From Melieria omissa (taxonomy: Eukaryota; Arthropoda; Insecta; Diptera; Ulidiidae), in assembly GCA_963971225.1 (NCBI GenBank), contig OZ020270.1:29325123-29389122 (forward strand): a stretch of 64,000 nt of DNA, given 5' to 3'. A program made the position numbers and the translations under genes. Every line of letters begins with the position of its first letter. The first letter of the stretch is position 1. Positions 54,934 to 64,000 of the stretch are shown here, one piece after another. The notes beneath the pieces are model-generated. The model made no database searches. It was not told the DNA's origin and saw nothing but the letters and a program-made list of their open reading frames with translations.

Positions 54934-55926
54934 TCAAAGCTCATCTTTTAATAACTTTTTGCAGTTATGACAGTCAAATTTTTCAATAGTTTGCATCAAT
55001 ATGAAACCAGAGAAATAACGAAGGGAACCATCACTCATATGTTCATTTTTTATAATTCCTAAGGCATTTGAAGAATTCGCTTTCTCTGCACCAAATATAT
55101 CCTTTGATAAGCAAAATTCTTCACCGAACTCTTGATTTATAGCATTTTGAGTTTCCTTGTCAATTTCAAACAAACTGGTATTATTGTCAATTGTTATAAA
55201 TGAACCTTCGTCAGTTGGTTCACAATTGAAGGTTCCTGCCTTAAATGCTATTATTTTCATTGAGATCATTATCGCAAGAATATGGTCAAACTCAAAAAGT
55301 GAAGGATTATTGTTTGTAACTCCTCTTTTTCTTACCAAATCAAAAAGATTTTCAAGCGGGTCTTGATTAAGTCTTGATAATAAAAGAAAATTGGATTTTT
55401 CCGCCCAGATATCTTGTGAAAGAGACAAAACGGAAGTAACTGATAAAACTATACCATTTCAACAGTATACAGTTTTAGGATACTGACAACTTTTGACATA
55501 GTTTTTCATTTCCTTCAAATAATTTTGGATATTGTTATTCTCACGAAGAGCTGATCGGAAAGGATTTTTATAAAAACGAACATGGCTATTCAAACAATCA
55601 AAAAGTCTGTTTATTTTTTCAATAAATATAGCTGTGGGCAAAGGTTTTTCTTTGCAATCATTATAACAGCCATTTTCAACCAAAGATTTTATGGCTTGTT
55701 GAGTTGCGTATTTAACCTTCATTTTTTCAAATGAATTAGGTTGAATATGCTTTGTTGCCAATTTGCGACAAAGGCGGGTTGAATTGTTTTTATCCAATTC
55801 ATATAACCTGCAAATAATCGACCAAGAAATATGTCCATCAGTCGAAGTTTCATCATCAGCAAATTTGTTGAAGCGAAAGCGATCGTCAATGAAAAAAGGT
55901 ATACACACAAAAATAAGCGCGAACAA
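54934..55926 (-). pseudogene. P-element-like transposase, C-terminal part
   Basis: The two open pieces (55459-55926, then 54934-55428) are in one frame separated by a single stop. Motifs ISWSIICRLYELDKN, NSFEKMKVKYATQ, INRLFDCLNS and SRLNQDPLENLFDLVRKRG match the P/THAP9 family. The N-terminal THAP finger and first catalytic part are missing. The upstream end joins the repeat with GCTAGCCGAAGTGCGTATGG, the likely element terminus. Confidence 0.85.
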
Positions 55927-56290
55927 GTGAAATTGTGTTGTTGCTTTTGTTGGCTTTTTTGGTGGTTGATTATTTCATTGCGTGTGAAGGCAACGCACAC
56001 AATTTTGCGAATATTTTCGGCTAGCCGAAGTGCGTATGGGACCTGCTGCGCTGAAAGCAAGGCGCATAACAGCAGCAATAACATCATCACAGCGCACAGT
56101 TGATGTGCGACTGACCACATCAACATAAAGCAAATTATGAAAGCTGACTTCGAATTGAGAAGTTTGCCGAAGTCATCGAGAATATGTTCGAATAGCCGAA
56201 GTGCGTATGGGACCTACTGCGCTGGTACGCAATTTTGTGCGAGTTGACACCTCTATGTGTTTATTTGCTTAGTGGTATTACGTAGATATG
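55927..56290. repeat. inverted copies of the 42.4-44.6 kb terminal segments
   Basis: 55829-56035 is the inverse of 44368-44600 and 56030-56225 the inverse of 42442-42615. Two unbroken GTGCGTATGGGACCTRCTGC sites occur at about 56030 and 56205. These mark the ends of P-like units. Confidence 0.7.
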
Positions 56291-56329
56291 TATTTTTTAA
56301 TTTTTCAAAAATCAAAATTTCACGGCGTG

Positions 56330-57236
56330 AGCCAATTGTTAAGGTTCTTATACGGAAAGACTACAAATAAACACTGATCCGATCGGCCTATTGACTTCAA
56401 AGTTGGTAAAAAAACTTGAAATCAAAAATAATTTGACACGTGTTTCTAATTTTTAGGGGGATGAGCAAGGGGTTAAAAATGTGTAGGAAGAAATATGACT
56501 TTTTACGCCTTTTGACTTCACACTTGGTGAAAGTACTTCAAATGTACTTAAAATAATTCGATTTATGTATGTTTTTTATTTTTTCGAAAATAAAAAAACT
56601 GACGAGGTCAACGACGGGTTGATAGTTGATATGAAGAAACTGTGAACAACATGAATTAATGGGCCTATTGACTTCCAACTTGGTGAAAGTACTCTTAGTA
56701 AGAAATAATTCGATACGTGTTTTTTACTTTTTTTTTCAAACGAAATCTAACGGGGAGAACCAAGGGTTAAAAGTTTGTATGAAGAAACATGATTTTATGG
56801 GCCTTTTGACTTCAATCTTAGTGACAGCACTTGACAAGTGAAATAATTCCATACTTTTTTTCACTTTTTCAAAAATGATATCTGACGGCGTTATCAATGG
56901 GTTAAGAGTTTGTATGGAGAAACAAGATTTTATAGGCTTTTTGACTTCAAATTCGGTGAAAGTACTCTTAGTGAGAAGTACTTAATTCGACACGTGTTTT
57001 TCTTTTTTTTCGAAAAACAAAATCTGATGGGGTCACCGAAGGGTTAAGAGTTTGTAGGGCGAAACATGACGTAATGCGCCAATTGACTTCGAATGTGGTG
57101 AAATTACTTCAAATGAGAAATTATTAGATGAGTATATTTTCATAAAAATCTGGCGGGATCAACAAAGTGTTAAGAAGAACTTTTTTTATTGGCCCCATTG
57201 ACTTCGAACTTGCGTGTAAGCCGCGGGGCCCTGCTA
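56330..57236. repeat. diverged tandem repeats, ~100-140 bp unit
   Basis: A unit with TTGACTTCAAACTTGGTGAAAG, an AATAATTCGAYACGTGTTTTT block, GGGGTCA/CAAGGGTTAA and GTTTGTATGAAGAAAC recurs about six or seven times. The stretch ends in AAGCCGCGGGGCCCTGCTAGT, which resembles a Helitron 3' terminus (short GC hairpin then CTAGT), but no 5' TC end was found. Confidence 0.7.
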
Positions 57237-57900
57237 GTTTTATCTGGGTATAACTTTGGTCGTATAACTACGGGTATGAAGCATGCGTACGTACCTTCCA
57301 GGTGGCAGCATTACGGCGGAAATAGCAGAACGTATTTTGAAACCAGTTGTAAATTTCATTAAGCGTCAGCTGCTTATCGGGAGACTCTATGATCGACTTG
57401 AAAAGTGTGAAGATGCAGAAAATGGAAGAAATATATTTACTAAAATATATTGCCCAGCAGTGTATCGCACAAAGTCGGCTTTGGGCTTTGGCGCGTCCTC
57501 ACTTACTTGTCGTATGAGCGACGCATACGTAAATGGTGGTCGTACATCGGCATTCTTATAGAACTCACGATTTCGTTGTATTTCTGTGTTAAGAAAAAAC
57601 GAACGAAAATTTCGTCAGAAGGCGAAGTTTGCGCTTATGCTGTAAAACAATATAAAAAGGGTGATCCAAGTTGAGTTTGGCCAGGTTGGCAGCATGTCAA
57701 TATTATCAAAAATCCAAAAATTTCGAGTAATCGTAACGGTCGCGGACAAAGCTTATATGCCGTCCGAGGTGAGTCACCAAATGTTTTCTAGCTTTTCTAA
57801 CTGGGCCGCTCTAATTGGGCCGCTGAACACGAAACTAAAATTCTAAACATTTTTTTAAGAAATGTTTTCGAAAAATCCTCAATATATCCATAATAGAAAA
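57237..57900. other. no gene recognised
   Basis: Open frames at 57283-57561 and 57450-57674 have no recognisable motif. Possibly transposon debris. Confidence 0.4.
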
Positions 57901-57904
57901 AAAT

Positions 57905-58580
57905 TTAATGGTATGAATTTACAGGCTGAGATCCAAAAGGCGGTGCAAAACATACTTCTCTGATCTCCGCATTATTTATACCATCTATATCCGACCCAAA
58001 ATGGAGTTTAGCTCGCACCTATGGGCGGGGGCTTCAAAAACCCATTTGGAGCTCCTGGACCGGGTGCAAAACCGTGCGATCAAGCTTATAGGGGACAGTA
58101 GGGCATCCAGCTCTATTGACTCTTTAGAACATCGTCGAAACGTGGCGTGCATGGTGTTATTTTACCGATACTTTTTCGGTATTTGCTCAGTGGAAATGAG
58201 CAGCTTGCTGCCATCACTTCGGGTATTCCCTCGGGCAACCCGTTCGAACACTGGCGCAAATGCATTCCACGTTGAAACGATGTTCCAGCGCACTACGCAC
58301 TACAGAGAAGGTTCGTTTCTCGCCCATACAGCGCGTTTGTGGTATTATCTCCCTGCGGATATTTTCCCCAACACTTATGATCTCGATGGGTTCAAGTCAA
58401 GAGTCCATAACCACTTTTCTCAAAACTCTATCTTCTAACCTTAATATCCTTCCTGAACCAACGCTATGCCTCGCATTAATAGGGGTCATCCCCTGCGCGT
58501 TGTTCGAGCCAAAAACAAAAGAAAAACCAGAGATAATTTATTTTATATATAACAAAATCATTCGAAAAAATCACTTTTTT
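57905..58580 (+). pseudogene. LINE 3' fragment (CR1/Jockey-like RT end)
   Basis: Frame 58001-58438 encodes MEFSSHLWAGASKTHLELLD, RVQNRAIKLIGD, LEHRRNVACMVLFYRYFFG and a conserved C-terminus, the domain after the RT thumb in CR1/Jockey-type elements. The catalytic part is missing, consistent with 5' truncation. An A-rich 3' UTR follows. Confidence 0.8.
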
Positions 58581-58624
58581 TAATTTTTACCGCCATTTTC
58601 ACTTTCATTGATTCGGACAATATA

Positions 58625-59670
58625 CAGGGTGGGCGGAAAGTTTCTGCATACATCGTTTTAATTGTAATATAGTTAAAATTCTGATTGCTTGTTTTATTTT
58701 AAAACTAAATGGGAAAATCCCCAATTATGTGGTGGTTTGAAAATCCTAAGCAGTTCCTTCGTACATCTACAGCGATTTCAATGCAGGACGGTGCGCGTTG
58801 TCATACGGCGAAACAGTCAATAAGTGTTGCTGAAAGTCTATTTAAGGGGTCATTCTCATGCGCGGACAGGAAAAATGGACATTCTTCAGAAATTATTTCC
58901 TTTGTGAATACGAGCAATTATCAAAAAAGATATTCCACTTTAATTTATTCATTGTTATGGTACAAAAATAAAAAAACAAAAAAAATTTTTTAACAAAAAT
59001 TAAAAACAAAAAAAATTTTTTTAATTTTTTCAAACACTTTTTTTCGACTAAAGACACGGCTTCTGCCGCGTCATGGTCAGCTGGCGGGGATTGTTTTGAG
59101 TCACAGAATTATCTGAAACATAACTTTCAAAGAAATTCTTAATCAGTATCAACGTACCTCTCACCCGTAGTAAATTTGAATTTTTTCATAAGAATCTCAC
59201 AAAATGGCAGGCATTGGATATTAGAGCAGTAAAAAATTGTTGTTTTTGAAGATTTTATCAATGAAAAAAAATATGAAATTTTTAACATATCGGAGTGAAT
59301 TTACTAGGGGTGATAGCTAACAGTATGTAGAATGACGTGACAAAATCGCAGAGAGATCGGATGAATGGTTTTTTTTTAGTTATCCCCGCCATTTCAAAAA
59401 AAGGCGTTCCGAGAAAAACACGTTAAACACGCTAGAATCCTTGACCGCTCGTTATATAAATGTCTGTAGAAGCCGAAATACTTGAAATTTTCCAATAAAA
59501 TATTGACAGCACCTTCTTCAAGGATGATACATTCCAAATATGTTAAAAAAAAATTGATTTTTACAAAATTTCACATGAGAATGACCCCTTAAGCTAGTAT
59601 GGGAAGACTGGCCGGGAAATTCGCCAGATCTTAATCCTATTGAACATATCTGGTCAGTGTCGATTTAGAC
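58625..59670 (+). pseudogene. Tc1/mariner transposase relic split by a MITE
   Basis: TATACAGGGTGGGCGGAAAG starts the piece. Frame MQDGARCHTAKQ (58781 on) and, after the MITE, DWPGKFARS-like sequence with LNPIEHIW in shifted frames are the second-D and E regions. Only this catalytic core survives. Confidence 0.65.
58845..59589. mobile_element. TA-flanked MITE inside the Tc1 relic
   Basis: 745 bp, TIR AGGGGTCATTCTCATG at both ends, TA duplications (58843-58844, 59590-59591). Non-coding interior. Confidence 0.85.
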
Positions 59671-59700
59671 ACCGGCGTGAGTGGACGTGCAGTGCAGTGG

Positions 59701-61218
59701 CAGTGATGTTAACTGTAGGGAAAATTCCCTACATGTTAACATTTTCCCTACATGTAGGGAATTTTAGCGAAAATTGTGTGCGTAGGGAAAAAAAGGACAG
59801 ATTTTTTAAAATTCACTAAATGTAGGGAATTTTCAAACAACCCTGGTTATGGAAAATTTTGAAGTCAAATTAGTCAAACTGAAAATTTTAACCATCAAAT
59901 GTTGTTTCCCAATTTGTCAAAGTTTGCCAAATATGTTTCGGCACTACCACATTCTAATGCAGACTCTGTAAGAATATTTTCGAACAAAAAAGGAACACAT
60001 CAAGCTATGACAATTTGACTTCAATTTGTATAATTCGCTCTTACTTAGAAGACGAAGATATCACCTGTGTAAATTTTCAATGTAAAGAACAGCACTTTAA
60101 GAAAATTGCATACACTGAGTAGTATGACCATAAATAACACGGTGCAACACTGAAAATACACCTGACAAATTACATAGTGTAGGCTGTTTATATGGTCGAA
60201 TAATCCATAAAAATATTTTTGTTATATTTGTTGTACCCTCCAAATTTTTTTTATTTACAAAAAACCGTTTTTACAAACTTTCCGCGGTAATCTATGAATA
60301 TCTCAGTCATTCTTTTAACGATTTTCAATATGTAATATGTTTTGGAAAGAGCATTGTCAGACCTTTCGAATGATGTATGTCAATTCATTGTTTAGACAAA
60401 TGAGTAGTAAGTTTTTATCGCATAAACCTTGAAAAAGTGATTTTTTTCTCAATTTTTTTAACTTTAACCAGTTTTTATTGCATAATGAAACAAAAAAATT
60501 AATAAAGTTAGGTAATATTCTGAAAGAAGAAAATTGCGAAAAAAAATCATTTTTTCAAGGTTTATGCGATAAAAACTTACTACTCATTTCTTTAAACAAT
60601 AAATTGACATACATCATTCGAAAGCTCTGACAATGCTCTTTCCAAAACATATAACATATTGAAAATCGTTAAAAAAATGACTGAGATATTCATAGATTAC
60701 CGCGGAAAGTTTGTAAAAACGGTTTTTTGTAAATAAATAAAATTTGGAGGGTACAACAAATATAACAAAAATATTTTTATGGATTATTCGACCACATAAA
60801 CAGCCTACAGTATGTTACTTGTCAGGTGTATTTAATTTTTTTTTTTGTAGCACAGTGTAATTAGTCTTAGTGTAATTTTTGTACTGAATTTTTTAATGTG
60901 ATGAAATGGTATCTCAGTGCAAAGCACAATTTTTTTTATGTTGTTATGTTTCCATGTTTTAAATCGTATCTCAGTACAAAGCACAACTTTGTTTTGTTGT
61001 TTTCATGTTGCAAATGAATTAAAAGAAGAATTAATAAATGTTATGGTTTTTACTTTTGCGACTTTTATTCACAAAAAATTAAAAAAACCTTAAATATTAC
61101 AAAATACTTGGAAAATAAGTGTAGGGAGTTTCGTAGGGAAAATTGCTGGACAGCGTAGGGAAAGTAGGGATTTTTTTCAAGTCGCGTAGGGATTTAAAAA
61201 AAAAAGTTAACATCACTG
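59701..61218 (+). mobile_element. hAT element with inner palindrome
   Basis: 1518 bp, TIR CAGTGATGTTAAC, exact 8-bp duplication TGCAGTGG (59693-59700, 61219-61226). A decayed hAT transposase C-terminus (FAKYVSALPHSNADSVRIFS) is readable at about 59925-59985. Repeated CTACATGTAGGGAA units fill both ends. The right end matches 39540-39902. Confidence 0.88.
60176..60819. mobile_element. foldback MITE inside the hAT
   Basis: Two arms of about 290 bp (60176-60470 and 60530-60819) are inverted copies, tips TGTAGGCTGTTTA. TA flanks are plausible (near 60174 and 60820). Confidence 0.8.
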
Positions 61219-61226
61219 TGCAGTGG

Positions 61227-61966
61227 CTGAGTGGCTTATTTCAGTGATTAAACTGTGCGAATACTGTGTGAACGAGTGCCTGAGTAGCGGTAAGCGTTCG
61301 TAGAAATTGTAAACAAGTTACCGTAAAGGACTTGTGTGCAATTGTTTTTGCGTAGTTTTGCGTAAACAAGTCACCATTGGTGGCTTGTGTGTAAATTGTT
61401 ATTGTGCACAAAAGTGCAAACAGGTTGCCGTTAGGTGGCCTGATTGCATTGTTTGTGTACTGCTTATGCTCAAGCAAGTAGCTGTAAGGCACTTGCAGTG
61501 TGAATGCAGTGAGTTGTTGTACAACAATTATAGTGATTATATAGTAAGTAAGTGATTATATAGTAATTTGATTGAAGAGAATATATAAGTGCAGTGTTAG
61601 TTGTTAGTGCGAATAGTGTGAGAATGGGGCGCCTTAAGCGCAAGGAGAGTGTGGCAGAGGACTCTGCCCGGGAGCCGTCCGGTCGTGAAACGACTGATAT
61701 GACGTCTCCTGAGGCGACACTGGACACTGTAGGCGGAGAAAGTATGAATGAGGCCAGCACGTGCGCGGAAGATGCTGGGTCACCGGTCGTGAAGGCGGGT
61801 GTGTCCGGCTGGCGGTGAGGTGCCGGCTGGGCTGCGCTTGGCAGTGCGAATGAGGAAGGGGGTGAAGGCGGCGGCTGTTGACCTGCGTCAGAGGCGCAGA
61901 CGTCGGTGGTTGCCCTGAAGGCCATCACGGCGAAAGTCATGGCGGTCGTGATTGGGGTGGATGGTA
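61227..61966 (+). other. possible LINE 5' region
   Basis: GTAAACAAGTYACC-type units repeat three times (61310-61440), followed by an ATG frame at 61624 (MGRLKRKESVAEDSAREPSG) that stops at 61818. This layout fits the 5' leader and truncated ORF1 of a non-LTR element, but no RT is attached. Low certainty. Confidence 0.35.
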
Positions 61967-61969
61967 TCC

Positions 61970-62300
61970 AGGGGCGTAGCCAGAACTTGGTCATGGGAGG
62001 GGGAGGTTTAAAAAAAATTGTTTACCAATTTAGTATTACATGTTTTTTAAAGTACACTCCACCTTAAAAAAAGCCAATATTAAGTTTTGCTTTAAAGTTG
62101 GTAAAACTTTAACAAAAACATTTCAATTGATGAACCAAGATTATGGTGATGATCGTTTATCCCTTGGCAGAGTTAGAGTGGTATTCGTGATTTAAAAACG
62201 TTTGTCAGGACATAAATGATCCACCGCAGATTCCGTCAAAACTTGGCAGCAATTCATCATGGATCAGCCAAAATCGCCATGAAATTGGATTTAACCTTCG
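61970..62300. other. possible hAT-like left end, otherwise empty
   Basis: CAGGGGCGTAGCCAGAACTT resembles a hAT terminus. No matching right end was found. No gene seen. Confidence 0.35.
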
Positions 62301-62305
62301 CTTAA

Positions 62306-63255
62306 CACTAGAATGCCCGAGGCATTTTAGGTATGTCAGATTTTCGGGCATTCTAGTGTTAATAATTGCCTTGTTTGAATTCATAACTACTGCACAGTTA
62401 TTGTCAGTGGCTTTTGCTGTTGAAATTAAATTACAGTGTAATTCTGGTACGTATATGTTTTGAATAATTTAAGGGAAGGCTCCCCTGGATTTGGACCGAA
62501 AAATGGTTTTTTTTTTTGCATAAAACGAAGGCTACATATATGTAGAATATGTGTGTAAAAGGATTTTTTGATACGACGCGTATTTTCATGGGAGAACACA
62601 CCTGTCTCACGCGCGCTACGGGACGCTCCACTGCTCTAATTTGCTTCAAACGCGTTTATCTCGAAACTATTTTTTCCAATCTAACTGAAATCACCGGACT
62701 TGATCTAATGATCCGATTTTCTTCATCTAAAAACTGCTCGAATGTATTTGATTTTCTGTATGCCTTGAACCTACAATTTGCATAAATAGTTATTTATTTT
62801 TAATTTTTAAATGTGGTTGAAATTAAACAAAGGTGCAAAAAATTTAACTTTTTTCTTCAAATATTCATTGTGCAAGAATTTTTCGTTTCAATTTTTTGAG
62901 TCTGGTTCAATGCACAGACAATTTTGTTATCTTTAAGTAATGACAATGCTTTTTGATTTCAGTCCACTACAAGAGGCTGCAGGATTACAGTTCTCGAGCG
63001 ATGTTTGGCGCGCAGAGGCCTACGGAAATCGCCATTTTGTAGCCGCCATTTTGAATTTCATCAAGTTTTTTAACTTTTTAAACTCCTAAATAATAGACGA
63101 ATTTAATAGTCAAAACCGGAAGTTTGTACGCCTTTTCATTATCCCACAAAAAAATTACAAACTTTGCCTTATTTTTGCCCAAATCCAGGGGAGCCTTCCC
63201 TTAAAAAATAAAAGACCTCAATGGAGTCAAAATGACTCCCTCGGGCATTCTAGTG
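62306..63255. mobile_element. TTAA-flanked (piggyBac-like) MITE
   Basis: Ends CACTAGAATGCCCGAGG at both sides and TTAA duplications (62302-62305, 63256-63259). An extra inverted terminal copy lies at about 62343-62358. It is interrupted by another TTAA element. Confidence 0.75.
62473..63200. mobile_element. second TTAA-flanked MITE, nested
   Basis: 728 bp with TIR GGGAAGGCTCCCCTGGATTT, flanked by TTAA (62469-62472, 63201-63204). No transposase. Confidence 0.85.
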
Positions 63256-63259
63256 TTAA

Positions 63260-63573
63260 ATTATACCACAGAACAAATAATATACAGAATGCGCATCTGG
63301 TGTAAAGAAAATTTTCTTTGCGGGTTCCAGCGGTAGGACCCGTTTGTAGATGCGGGGGAAGTAGTAAAAGGGACGAGAACGCACAGAGCGCGAGAGCGTA
63401 AGCTGAGAAGCTGCGACCGCGCACCACACACTGTGGTTGTTGTTGTTGGGCAACAAAGCGATGAGCCGCTTGCATGTTGGTGGTGGCTCGTGCTCGCTCT
63501 CCGCTTGCTTTTTTACAAACAAGAACAAGAAGTGGACAGGCAGTTTTCTTAGAAAAATTGATTGAGCGATCGC
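63260..63573. other. no gene recognised
   Basis: GC-richer sequence with minus-strand open frames lacking family motifs. Confidence 0.4.
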
Positions 63574-63838
63574 CAAGGCACATAAGGTGGTAGCACTACG
63601 GGAAAAACCAAAATTCAATGTATTTTATAAGTTCTTTTGGTCTGCTTGTAAAATAGAAGTTGTAAAAAGTACAAATGGCTACAATGAAAATAAATATATG
63701 TGTAAAAATATTGGAACAACCAAGACGCATTAAGAAAGTATTAATAAATGGAAAACTATTGCCACAATGTTGTGCTAATTATCAAAGAAAAAAGTTTAAT
63801 CAGTTCTGGTGCTGCAACTACCTATTGAATTTGTCTTG
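63574..63838. mobile_element. MITE of the CAAGG-TIR family, copy C
   Basis: CAAGGCACATAAGGTGGTAGC to CTATTGAATTTGTCTTG, the most diverged copy. Flanks GCGATCGC and GCGATAGA could be a decayed 8-bp duplication. Confidence 0.65.
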
Positions 63839-64000
63839 GCGATAGATTTGCCAAATCAAACACCATTTCAATGTGCACGAGCAAAGCCAAGCTGGCTTGC
63901 TGCGGAAAGCAACAACATTGCGTGTTGTTGTCGAGATGAGAAAACCATCGAATCTATGCGTGTACATCAATTCGCGCTTACTCTCTTGGTTCCCTTTGCA

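Overview
This looks like repeat-packed, AT-rich nuclear DNA from an insect, most likely a fly. The reasons are a FoxP-type forkhead exon, an env-bearing errantivirus with AGTTA...AATT LTRs, BEL/Pao, mariner, P-like and hAT elements, and short GT-AG introns. The only host-gene sequence I recognise with confidence is one terminal FoxP exon (minus strand, 32057-32383). A decayed ribose-5-phosphate isomerase copy (2560-3359) lies inside what looks like a mobile element. Almost everything else is transposable elements inserted into each other.

Layout. 1-5.8 kb: small MITEs, a tRNA-like remnant, a 2.0 kb terminal-inverted-repeat unit carrying the Rpi pseudogene, and possible THAP-like exon debris. 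5.84-21.70 kb: one BEL/Pao retrotransposon with a matching 5-bp target duplication. Its 5' LTR holds a MADF-fragment MITE and a palindromic element, and the latter holds a very young errantivirus with intact gag, pol and env. Its gag-pol is broken by two hAT-type MITEs and a tRNA-derived SINE as well as point lesions. 22.3-31.8 kb: two arrays of the same pentanucleotide repeat flank a minus-strand non-LTR retrotransposon with a restriction-like endonuclease (R4/Dong-like). It is interrupted by a mariner and by a 4.2 kb TIR transposon whose transposase gene has introns. 32-41.7 kb: the FoxP exon, a deleted Tc1/mariner, a degraded LINE, a transposase relic, a second fragment of the Rpi-bearing unit, and a Tc1-like element turned into a long palindrome. 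41.7-56.3 kb: MADF MITEs, P-like fragments and foldback arms, interrupted by a Ty3/gypsy element with a SAP-like motif in Gag that itself holds a 2.0 kb LINE. 56.3-64 kb: diverged tandem repeats, a LINE 3' fragment, a Tc1 relic with a MITE in it, a hAT with an inner palindrome, and nested TTAA-flanked elements.

Insertion order can be read from target duplications: BEL is older than its inserts, the palindromic element is older than the errantivirus, the pentamer array and R4-like element are older than the mariner and the 4.2 kb element, and the foldback arm is older than the gypsy, which is older than the LINE. No bacterial-type operons, CRISPR arrays or rRNA genes were seen. Family names come from motif recognition by eye; no database search was run.
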